Origin: Hyphomicrobiales bacterium
GTDB taxonomy: Bacteria > Pseudomonadota > Alphaproteobacteria > Rhizobiales > Beijerinckiaceae
Direction of reading: 5' to 3'
DNA: 64,000 nucleotides
Assembly (NCBI GenBank): GCA_947454055.1
Contig: CANGIS010000001.1
Span: 1-64,000, forward strand
The first letter of the stretch is position 1, and each line of letters begins with the position of its first letter. The notes beneath the pieces were generated by a model that worked only from the letters and a program-made list of their open reading frames with translations, was not told the DNA's origin and did not search any database. A program made the position numbers and the translations under genes. Positions 17,419 to 24,661 of this stretch are shown here, one piece after another.

Positions 17419-18785
17419 GCTGCATCTCCCATCCAGGCGCCCATTGACGCTCCCTCGACGGCATCCTTTTCCTGGATTTTCCGGTACAGCGTCGAGCGTC
17501 CGAGGCCGAGCGCCTTCGCAGCCCTTCCAAGCGAACCACCACAGTGACGTTGGGCGCGCGCAATAATATCGGCCTCGATATCGGCAAACGAGCGAAGCGC
17601 ACCGGTCGCATCGAACAAGGTCAAGCTGGCATCGTCCTCAACGCGATCCCGTGGACGGGGGATCATAGCCCCTTCGGCGATCAGCTCATCGTCAAAATCC
17701 GCGTCAGTCAGCCAAGCGGTCGAAACGCGGCGAACCGCCAGCCTGATCGCGGCCTCAAATTCCGGATGATTGCCCCGCCATTCCTGCTTCGAGAGGAAGG
17801 CGATCGCTTGCTCGGTCAAGCCGCGAAGGTCCTTGCCGCTTTCGGAGGCCAGACGCAAAGCCGTGCGTTCGGCCAAAATGGCCAGATCGAATGGCCGTTC
17901 CCGCAAGGGCGGAATGCGGATCGGGGTGACCGTCAGCCGATAAAACAGATCTTCCCGGAAGGTGCCCGAACGCGCCGCTTCGATGAGACTGGTCCGGCTG
18001 GCCGCCACCAGACGCGGCGTCCGGACCGAAGGGGCTGTCGTCATGCTCGCCGTCACCAGCAGCGTTTGGGCGGCTTGATCGAGCAAATCGATGGAGGAGA
18101 GATAAAGCGTGCCCCCCTTCGCCCGCTCCATAGCGGCTTCAAGTCGGGCCACAGCGTCAGTTGCCCGCACCATGGAACAATCCAGCATCACAAACGGCTT
18201 TTTGCTCCGCGGTGATGATCCGTGGATCGCGCGCGCCAACATCGCCTTGCCGGTTCCGGCTTCGCCCTCGATCAAAACCGGCAAATCGCCCTTGACCGCT
18301 TTGAGCGCAAGGTCGGCGATCCGCGCCATGCCGGGATCATTCGCCGCCAACGATTCGAGCGTTACGTCCTCGGACATCAAATGGTGATCGCTTTCGACGC
18401 CCGCGGCCAACGCTTTGAACCGCAGGACATTCATGAGGGAGACCTGCAACCGCTCTGCCCCGACCGGCTTGACCGCAAAATCCGACGCACCAGCAGAAAT
18501 GGCCGCCATCACGCCATCAACCCCCATCGGCGTCACCAGTACAATCACCGGCAAACGGGAACCCGCCAATCGCAACCGGTTCAGCACCGCCATGCCATCG
18601 AGATCGGGCATCACGAGATCAAGCAGAACGAGATCAATGCTTTGGGCGTCGCGTCCGGTGAGGATCGCCACGGCCTGCTCGCCGCTCTCAGCGATTTTGA
18701 CGTGATAACCAAGCCGCGTAACAATCCGTTCAAGCAGTACGCACTGCACCGGATCGTCATCAACAATAAGAACTGTACTAAGCAT
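17415..18785 (-). CDS. Response regulator with degenerate AAA+ domain and Fis-type HTH
   Basis: 456 residues. The receiver domain (1-125) has the acidic pocket DDD near residue 10, a phospho-acceptor Asp56 in LLDLVMPDLDG, Thr85 and Lys106. An NtrC-like AAA+ domain (about 145-375) follows with intact Walker A (GEAGTGKAML, about 174-183) and the sensor segment GTFREDLFYRL. The C-terminal Fis HTH includes GRAAKALGLGRSTLYRKI. The region that should carry the sigma-54 loop GAFTGA is missing, and Walker B reads GGTLYLSSI without its Asp-Glu. It is therefore unlikely to activate sigma-54 directly and may act on sigma-70 promoters. It overlaps the L,D-transpeptidase start, so an envelope-related role is plausible. 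No partner kinase lies in the window. Confidence 0.85.
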   Translation of the reverse strand: MLSTVLIVDDDPVQCVLLERIVTRLGYHVKIAESGEQAVAILTGRDAQSIDLVLLDLVMPDLDGMAVLNRLRLAGSRLPVIVLVTPMGVDGVMAAISAGASDFAVKPVGAERLQVSLMNVLRFKALAAGVESDHHLMSEDVTLESLAANDPGMARIADLALKAVKGDLPVLIEGEAGTGKAMLARAIHGSSPRSKKPFVMLDCSMVRATDAVARLEAAMERAKGGTLYLSSIDLLDQAAQTLLVTASMTTAPSVRTPRLVAASRTSLIEAARSGTFREDLFYRLTVTPIRIPPLRERPFDLAILAERTALRLASESGKDLRGLTEQAIAFLSKQEWRGNHPEFEAAIRLAVRRVSTAWLTDADFDDELIAEGAMIPRPRDRVEDDASLTLFDATGALRSFADIEADIIARAQRHCGGSLGRAAKALGLGRSTLYRKIQEKDAVEGASMGAWMGDAA

Positions 18786-18948
18786 TCAAACCGTCCACTG
18801 GGGACGGATCGTCCCGAATCAGTTTGATTTTCGTCGGGTTTGGTAAAAGCCGCTTTAACAGACCATCAAAAAGACGAGATTTTTCTCTTTATCATTGATC
18901 GTCCCTTCGAAGCGGTCGATATTGCATTCAGTCGACGCCCTTTTATGA

Positions 18949-20835
18949 ATGTTTGAAAGCAGATCACCCGATATGAACACGCCCGTTTTCGCCCATCCTT
19001 CCTTTCGTATTCTCAAGGCAACCGCGGCAGCTTCATCCGCTGGGTTGAAAGAGGGCGATCTCGGGCCTTTGCCGGTCTGGAATTTGGCCGATCTCTACCC
19101 CGCCATGGAATCCCCCCAGCTTGAGGCCGATTTTGTTCAGGTTGAAACCGAAACAAAGGCCTTTGCCGATCGCTATAAGGGCAAGCTTGATAGCCTCGCC
19201 CGCGGCAACGATGCGTCCCTTCGGCTGGCTGAAGCGGTAAAGGCCTATGAAGCGATCGATGACCGCCTCGGGCGCATTTTATCCTATTCGGGCCTCGTTT
19301 ATGCGAGCGACACAAGCGACTCCAGACACGCCAAATTTTATGGCGACACCCAGGATCGTGCGACAACGATTTCATCCGATCTGTTGTTTTTTTCCCTGGA
19401 ACTCAACCGGATCGATGATGCCGTTCTGGACACCGCCGCCGCGACCCAGCCGCTGGCCCATTACAAGCCATGGCTTGCCGATATAAGAACCGAAAAGCCC
19501 TACCAGCTCGATGACAAACTCGAGCAGATTTTTCTTGAAAAATCGGTGACCGGATCAGGCGCCTGGAACCGCCTGTTTGACGAGACGATGTCTGATTTGC
19601 GCTTCACCTTTGAAGGTGAGGAAATGACGCTCGAGGCCGTGCTCGACAAGTTTCAGGACAAAGACGGCGACATCCGTCGAAAAGCATCTGATTCGCTGGC
19701 AGCCACCTTCAAGGATAATTTGCGTACCTTTGCGCTGATTACCAACACGCTGGCCAAGGATAAGGAAATTTCCGATCGTTGGCGCGGGTTCGCCGATGTT
19801 GCCGATAGCCGCCACCTTTCCAACCGCGTCGAACGCGAGGTCGTTGAGGCTCTGGTCAGCGCCGTGCAGGATGCCTATCCCCGCCTTTCGCACCGCTATT
19901 ACACCCTCAAGGCCAAATGGTTCGGCGTCGAACAGCTCAACCATTGGGACCGCAACGCCCCTTTGCCAAAAGTCGACCAGAAAACCATCCCTTGGACGCA
20001 GGCCCGCGATACGGTGCTCGAAGCCTATGGCGATTTTTCACCCCGCATGGCTTCCATTGCCAAGGACTTCTTTGACAAGCAATGGATCGATGCGCCGGTG
20101 CGCCCGGGCAAAGCGCCGGGGGCTTTTGCCCATCCGACCGTTCCGTCTGCCCATCCCTATGTGCTCGTCAATTATCTCGGCAAGCCACGCGATGTCATGA
20201 CGCTCGCCCATGAGCTTGGGCACGGTGTGCATCAGGTACTCGCCGCGGCCAATGGATCACTAATGGCACCAACGCCACTGACTTTGGCAGAAACCGCCTC
20301 GGTCTTCGGCGAAATGCTGACCTTCCGTCGCCTGCTCGACCAGACAAAGGACGCAAGCGCTCGCAAGGTCATGCTGGCCTCCAAAGTCGAGGACATGATC
20401 AACACGGTCGTCCGCCAGATCGCGTTCTATAGTTTTGAACGCCGGATCCACCTTGCCCGCCGCAAGGGCGAACTCACCGCCGATGAAATTTGCGCTATCT
20501 GGCTTGACGTTCAGCGCGAAAGCCTCGGCCCGGCCATCAAACTCGGCGAAGGCTATGAAACCTTCTGGACCTATATCCCGCATTTCATCCATTCGCCGTT
20601 TTACGTCTATGCCTATGCCTTCGGCGATTGCCTCGTAAACTCGCTCTATGCCGTTTATGAAAACGCCTCCGATGGCTTCGCGGAGCGTTATTTCGCCATG
20701 CTGTCGGCAGGCGGCACCAAGCATCATTCCGAACTGCTGCAACCCTTCGGGCTCGACGCCCGCGATCCTGCCTTTTGGCAGGTCGGTTTGTCGCTCATCG
20801 AGCGGATGATTGTGGAGCTTGAAGGCATGGAATAA
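18949..20835 (+). CDS. pepF: M3 family oligoendopeptidase F
   Basis: 628 residues, the usual length. The zinc site is LAHELGHGVHQ, with the third ligand glutamate in LTLAETASVFGEML. WNLADLYPAMESPQLEADF opens the PepF fold. It degrades short peptides in the cytoplasm. Starts at 18949 and at 18973 (MNTPVFAH) are both possible and neither has a clear ribosome-binding site. The gene is divergent from the response regulator across a 163-base gap. It ends just before the palindrome of the toxin-antitoxin operon. Confidence 0.93.
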   Translation: MFESRSPDMNTPVFAHPSFRILKATAAASSAGLKEGDLGPLPVWNLADLYPAMESPQLEADFVQVETETKAFADRYKGKLDSLARGNDASLRLAEAVKAYEAIDDRLGRILSYSGLVYASDTSDSRHAKFYGDTQDRATTISSDLLFFSLELNRIDDAVLDTAAATQPLAHYKPWLADIRTEKPYQLDDKLEQIFLEKSVTGSGAWNRLFDETMSDLRFTFEGEEMTLEAVLDKFQDKDGDIRRKASDSLAATFKDNLRTFALITNTLAKDKEISDRWRGFADVADSRHLSNRVEREVVEALVSAVQDAYPRLSHRYYTLKAKWFGVEQLNHWDRNAPLPKVDQKTIPWTQARDTVLEAYGDFSPRMASIAKDFFDKQWIDAPVRPGKAPGAFAHPTVPSAHPYVLVNYLGKPRDVMTLAHELGHGVHQVLAAANGSLMAPTPLTLAETASVFGEMLTFRRLLDQTKDASARKVMLASKVEDMINTVVRQIAFYSFERRIHLARRKGELTADEICAIWLDVQRESLGPAIKLGEGYETFWTYIPHFIHSPFYVYAYAFGDCLVNSLYAVYENASDGFAERYFAMLSAGGTKHHSELLQPFGLDARDPAFWQVGLSLIERMIVELEGME

Positions 20836-20843
20836 GAGGCAGC

Positions 20844-20877
20844 TTGTTACCCCGTTATACATATTGTATAACGGGGT
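20844..20877 (+). promoter_or_regulatory. Promoter with embedded palindromic operator of the AbrB-Doc module
   Basis: A -35-like TTGTTA (20844-20849) and a -10-like TATAAC (20867-20872) are separated by exactly 17 bases. Laid over them is a perfect inverted repeat with 13-base arms: ACCCCGTTATACA at 20849-20861, complement at 20865-20877, centre TAT. Antitoxin genes of this type usually repress themselves through such sites. The palindrome could also act as a weak terminator for pepF, but no T-run follows. Confidence 0.72.
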
Positions 20878-20897
20878 TATTAGATGAAGGGCGTGCC

Positions 20898-21158
20898 ATG
20901 AACGAACAGCCAACAGCGATCGAAGTTGAAGGTTCGTTCCTTCAAGTGCGTAAAATTGGCAATTCGCTCGGATTGATTTTGCCGAAAGAATTACTGGCGC
21001 GCCTCAACCTCAAGGATGGCGACAAGCTCCATGTGATCGAACAGCCGGAGCGTGGGTTGCATCTAACGCCTTACGATCCCGTTCATGCCAAAGGCATGGA
21101 AATCGCCCGCAAGGCGTTCAAGACCTACGCCAATACATTCCGTGAATTGGCCAAGTAA
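20898..21158 (+). CDS. AbrB/MazE-family antitoxin
   Basis: 86 residues from the ATG at 20898, with AAGGG six bases upstream. The N-terminal two-thirds is a swapped-hairpin AbrB DNA-binding domain: LQVRKIGNSLGLILPKEL then LKDGDKLHVIEQ. The C-terminal tail (MEIARKAFKTYANTFREL) is a likely toxin-binding helix. It is followed 45 bases later by a Doc-type toxin, giving a type II module in which the AbrB protein replaces the usual Phd antitoxin. The protein probably represses its own promoter at the palindrome upstream. Confidence 0.85.
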   Translation: MNEQPTAIEVEGSFLQVRKIGNSLGLILPKELLARLNLKDGDKLHVIEQPERGLHLTPYDPVHAKGMEIARKAFKTYANTFRELAK

Positions 21159-21203
21159 CGCGTAACTCCGACTTCCCACTGTTGTTACGGATGATTCCTT
21201 GCC

Positions 21204-21605
21204 ATGAGCGAGAGAGAGCCCATTTGGCTAACGCCTGAACTGATGATCGATATTCACGCCGAGCAGCTGGCGCTGTTTGGTGGACCGGTCGGCTTGCGTG
21301 ATCGCGGCATGCTCGAGTCGGCGCTCGGACGACCTTTGAACAAATATACCTATGGTGAAAGCGACCTCGCTGTGCTTGCCGCGGCCTATACCTTTGGCCT
21401 TGCCCGCAATCATCACTTTGTCGACGGCAACAAGCGGGCCGCCTTTGCGGCTCTGATCGTCTTTCTTGGTTTGAATGATATCGAGTTTCTCGTCGAGGAA
21501 ACCCACGCAACGGCCATGATCCTCGAAGTAGCGGCTGGCAATATCGGCGAAGAGGGGCTCGCCCGCTGGATAAGAGACCATTGGCCGCAAGAGACAGGTC
21601 GCTAA
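21204..21605 (+). CDS. doc: Death-on-curing (Doc/Fic) family toxin
   Basis: 133 residues. The Fic-fold active motif is HFVDGNKRAAF (His71 to about residue 81). The downstream Asn-Lys-Arg form, rather than GNGR, is that of Doc kinases, which phosphorylate EF-Tu and stop translation, instead of AMPylating Fic proteins. The position normally occupied by Ala in Doc (DANKR) is Gly75 here. ESALGRPLNKYTYGESD in the N-terminal half matches the family. All motif residues are present, so the toxin looks functional; the antitoxin is the preceding gene. Confidence 0.88.
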   Translation: MSEREPIWLTPELMIDIHAEQLALFGGPVGLRDRGMLESALGRPLNKYTYGESDLAVLAAAYTFGLARNHHFVDGNKRAAFAALIVFLGLNDIEFLVEETHATAMILEVAAGNIGEEGLARWIRDHWPQETGR

Positions 21606-21670
21606 AATAGCATCCGGCGCACGGCTCGCCCCGTATCTTGCATTCGATATGCAACAGAATGAGCCTTATC

Positions 21671-23035
21671 ATGACCGGGTCTGACCTCGACGCCGAACGT
21701 AACCGCGTTTCCGCGCGCCTTTCGCGCTATGCCCGTGTGGGTGTCGGTTTGGGGGGTGTAGCGGCGCGCATCGCCAGCGGACGCCTCTTTGGCACCGATC
21801 CAACCGACCGCGGCAATGCCCTTGCCCTGACCCAGGCCCTTGGCGGTTTGAAAGGGCCGCTGATGAAAGTTGCCCAATTGATGGCGACGATTCCCGATGC
21901 GCTGCCGCCCGAATACGCGACCGAACTGGCAACGCTCCAAAGCAATGCACCCCCGATGGGCGCAGCCTTTGTCAAACGCCGGATGATCGCTGAGCTGGGT
22001 ACCGACTGGCGCACCCACTTTGCCGACTTCGATTTGCACCCGACGGCCGCCGCCTCATTGGGGCAGGTGCATCGGGCATCGACATCCGACGGCCAAAGGC
22101 TGGCGGTAAAATTGCAATATCCCGACATGGCTTCTGCCGTGGAGGCCGATCTACAGCAATTGGTTGTCTTGTTCGCATTGCATCGGCAATTTGATTCAGC
22201 GGTCGATACGCGCGAAATTGCCAAGGAGATTGCAGAACGCATCCGGGAAGAGCTCGATTATCGCCGCGAGGCAAAACACGCCGCCCTTTATCAGAACATT
22301 CTGGCCGACGAGCCGCTGGTACGCGTCCCCGTTATCCGGTCCGAGCTATCAACCACCCGCTTGCTCGCGATGCAATGGCTCGAGGGCAAGCCGTTGCTTT
22401 CCTATAAAGCCAGCAATACAGAGACCCGCAATCGCTTAGCCACCGCCATGTTCAAGGCGTGGTGGCTACCCTTCAGCCGCCATGGCGTCATTCATGGCGA
22501 TCCGCATCTCGGCAATTACACCGTGTTTGAGGAAAATGAGACGCCGACCGGCATTAATTTGCTGGATTACGGTTGTATCCGCATCTTTCCGGCAAAATTT
22601 GTAGGCGGTGTGGTCGATCTCTATCGCGGCTTGCTGGAAAACGATCAAGAACGCGTTGTTCACGCCTATGAGACTTGGGGCTTTAAAGGCTTGAAGAAAG
22701 AAGTGATCGACATCCTCAATCTTTGGGCACGCTTTATCTATGGCCCGCTGCTTGATGACCGAACCCGAACCGTCGCCGATGGCGTCGCACCGGGCGAGTA
22801 TGGCCGCAAAGAAGCCTTCCTCGTGCATAAGGCACTCAAGGAAAAAGGCCCTGTAACGGTGCCGCGTGAATTCGTGTTTATGGACCGCGCGGCCATTGGA
22901 CTCGGTGGAGTATTTCTCCACCTCAATGCGGAATTGAATTTCTATCGGCTGTTTAACGAGGCGATTGATGGTTTCTCGGTAGATCAGGTCGCTCAGCGCC
23001 AGGCAAAAGCGCTTGAGGGTGCAGGCTTGACCTAA
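21671..23035 (+). CDS. ABC1 atypical kinase (AarF/UbiB/ADCK family)
   Basis: 454 residues from the ATG at 21671, which has GAG at good spacing; the ATG at 21659 is possible. Family markers are the N-terminal KVAQLMATIPDALP (the KxGQ-like motif), the Ala-rich loop TAAASLGQVHRA, the catalytic HGDPHLGNY and the metal-binding LLDYGC. UbiB-type proteins are needed for ubiquinone synthesis or lipid handling; this member is a soluble-looking ADCK relative without the C-terminal membrane helices of UbiB. Its own substrate is unknown. Confidence 0.88.
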   Translation: MTGSDLDAERNRVSARLSRYARVGVGLGGVAARIASGRLFGTDPTDRGNALALTQALGGLKGPLMKVAQLMATIPDALPPEYATELATLQSNAPPMGAAFVKRRMIAELGTDWRTHFADFDLHPTAAASLGQVHRASTSDGQRLAVKLQYPDMASAVEADLQQLVVLFALHRQFDSAVDTREIAKEIAERIREELDYRREAKHAALYQNILADEPLVRVPVIRSELSTTRLLAMQWLEGKPLLSYKASNTETRNRLATAMFKAWWLPFSRHGVIHGDPHLGNYTVFEENETPTGINLLDYGCIRIFPAKFVGGVVDLYRGLLENDQERVVHAYETWGFKGLKKEVIDILNLWARFIYGPLLDDRTRTVADGVAPGEYGRKEAFLVHKALKEKGPVTVPREFVFMDRAAIGLGGVFLHLNAELNFYRLFNEAIDGFSVDQVAQRQAKALEGAGLT

Positions 23036-23067
23036 AAAATGGACCCGACGCTTTCGCATCGGGTCCA
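23034..23067 (-). terminator. Hairpin with minus-strand T-run
   Basis: A stem of 9 bp (TGGACCCGA at 23040-23048 with TCGGGTCCA at 23059-23067) is flanked on the left by six A. On the minus strand this is a strong intrinsic terminator: hairpin followed by six T. On the plus strand, where the ABC1 kinase gene ends, no T-run follows. No minus-strand protein gene lies upstream of it for 0.7 kb. Confidence 0.65.
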
Positions 23068-23322
23068 GTCGGGGAAAACAATCAGGGACGAGCCGATGAC
23101 TTTGGGCAGCGTCGCGAGGTCTGGGGGGCAGCCCTATCGATAACGCTAAGCAACCGGCTTCGAGACTCACTATCGCGTCTCAGTGGGGCGAAGAAGCGAC
23201 CACTATGCGGCGAAATCATGACATTTTTGTTTGGAGCCGGTTTTGTTCGCGTCATTCCCTCTTGATGGCTCGCCCGATTACCGGTTTGATGACACTCTCG
23301 TGACGCAAAAGCGGAGATTCGC
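23068..23322. other. Intergenic region, possible minus-strand small RNA
   Basis: This region separates the ABC1 kinase gene and the DUF2794 gene. It has no open frame with coding character. It contains short inverted repeats (GAGAC near 23162 with GTCTC near 23177). It also lies directly upstream, in minus-strand terms, of a strong minus-strand terminator, so it may encode a small RNA. I see no clear minus-strand promoter and do not recognise an RNA family. It must also hold the plus-strand promoter for 23323-23724. Confidence 0.3.
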
Positions 23323-23724
23323 GTGACAGACGGTCAGGAGCCAGCAACGCCGGCGGTGATTCTACCCCTGCGCCCAGACACCCGAACCCCCGTTCAGCCA
23401 CCAGTGCCGCCGTCCTCCTTCACGCCCCAGATCAGCTTTGATCGCTTCGAGCTCAACGCGCTGTTGAGCCTCTATGGCCGCAAAGTCGCTGACGGCGAGT
23501 GGCGCGATTACGCCATGGATTTTATGAAAGATCGGGCGGTGTTTTCGGTCTTTCGGCGCTCGGCGGAGTATCCGCTTTACCGGATCGAGAAAAATCCCAA
23601 GCTGGCGCGCCGCCAAGGTGCCTATTCGGTCATCACCGCAGCGGGTCAGGTTTTGAAACGTGGCCACGAGCTGAGCCGCGTCTTGGCCGTCCTCGACAAG
23701 CCCGTGCGTTTGGTCGTGTCATAA
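23323..23724 (+). CDS. DUF2794 domain protein
   Basis: 133 residues from a GTG, with GGAG eight bases upstream. The N-terminal 35 residues are Pro-rich and probably disordered. The rest (ISFDRFELNALLSLYGRKV, then WRDYAMDFMKDRAVFSVFRR, then a conserved YRIEKNPKLA) is the DUF2794 domain found almost only in Alphaproteobacteria. Function unknown. A strong terminator hairpin follows immediately. Confidence 0.85.
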   Translation: MTDGQEPATPAVILPLRPDTRTPVQPPVPPSSFTPQISFDRFELNALLSLYGRKVADGEWRDYAMDFMKDRAVFSVFRRSAEYPLYRIEKNPKLARRQGAYSVITAAGQVLKRGHELSRVLAVLDKPVRLVVS

Positions 23725-23753
23725 AAAAAGCCCCGACTTTCATCGGGGCTTTC
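23725..23753. terminator. Bidirectional terminator between DUF2794 and the BI-1 gene
   Basis: Stem AAAGCCCCGA (23727-23736) with TCGGGGCTTT (23743-23752) and a 6-base loop. There is an A-run on the left and a short T-run on the right, so it can serve both convergent genes. Confidence 0.85.
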
Positions 23754-23776
23754 ATGCTTGAATCAATCGTCAGCGA

Positions 23777-24562
23777 TCAATTGTTATTGTTGCGCTGACC
23801 AAACAGCTGCAGCAACATTTGGAACATGTTGATGAAGTCGAGATAGAGCGTCAACGCGCCCATCACCGACGCCTTGCCGACAAGCTCGGTATCGCCCGCA
23901 ACGTCGTCATATTGCTCCTTGAGGCGCTGCGTATCCCAAGCGGTCAGGCCGGCAAACACCAGAATGCCCAACACATTCAGGCCAAACTGCAGCGCCGAGC
24001 TCTGGACAAACATGTTCACGACGCTGGCAATGATGATGCCGAACAGGCCCATGACCATAAACGTACCCATGGCCGAAAGGCTCCGGCGCGTGGTGTAGCC
24101 ATAGAGCGAAAGCGCCCCAAAGGTCGCGGCCGTCATAAACAGCACCTCGACCACGCTGCCGATTTTGAAGACCAGAAACACCGTCGAGAGCGACAGACCC
24201 ATCACGCCGGCAAAGGCCCAGAACGTGGTGAGCAAGGTCTGGTAGGACCGGTTCACACTGAACGACATGAACATCACAAAGCCCAGCGGCGCCAGCATCA
24301 CGAGCCACTTGATCGGCGAGAGATAGATCGCCGCCCCAAAATCCGTCAGATACATCGCGCTTGCGATGCGGTACGCGGTCGGCTCGGATGTAACGGCCGC
24401 CATGAAGGTGCCCCATGCAACCAGCGCGGAAATGCCGAGCGCCAGCGTCATGTGGTTGTAAATGCCAAGCATATAGGACCTGAGGCCCAGATCGTATTCC
24501 GCCGAGCCGATACGGGCACCGGTTTGGCCCCAGGCGGTCGCGTTGCGATCAAAATCAGACAT
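23777..24562 (-). CDS. Bax inhibitor-1/YccA family membrane protein (YbhL-like)
   Basis: 261 residues with seven hydrophobic helices and the BI-1 family pattern: YNHMTLALGISALVAWGT, SLYGYTTRRSLSAMG, and a C-terminal TLYLDFINMFQMLLQLF with an Asp in the last helix. BI-1 homologues are pH-sensitive membrane proteins that leak calcium or protect against stress; the bacterial role is unsettled. AAGGG stands 8 bases before the start codon. The upstream leader has paired segments (separate entry). Confidence 0.92.
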   Translation of the reverse strand: MSDFDRNATAWGQTGARIGSAEYDLGLRSYMLGIYNHMTLALGISALVAWGTFMAAVTSEPTAYRIASAMYLTDFGAAIYLSPIKWLVMLAPLGFVMFMSFSVNRSYQTLLTTFWAFAGVMGLSLSTVFLVFKIGSVVEVLFMTAATFGALSLYGYTTRRSLSAMGTFMVMGLFGIIIASVVNMFVQSSALQFGLNVLGILVFAGLTAWDTQRLKEQYDDVAGDTELVGKASVMGALTLYLDFINMFQMLLQLFGQRNNNN

Positions 24563-24565
24563 TGT

Positions 24566-24625
24566 TTTTCCCTTTTGGAAACAGAAGCGTTTCCCAAAGC
24601 ATCATACTTCGGGAACGATTTAGAA
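24566..24625 (-). promoter_or_regulatory. Structured leader of the BI-1 gene, candidate ybhL RNA element
   Basis: On the minus strand just before the start codon the leader contains GGAAAC and GTTTCC separated by 6 bases. A second possible pairing joins CGTTCCC further upstream with GGGAAACG, so two alternative hairpins compete. A conserved ybhL RNA motif is known upstream of BI-1/ybhL genes in Hyphomicrobiales, so position and lineage fit. I cannot confirm the consensus by eye. Confidence 0.35.
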
Positions 24626-24661
24626 TATGAGGCCGGATTCAGGCAAAAACAAGGGCTTGCG

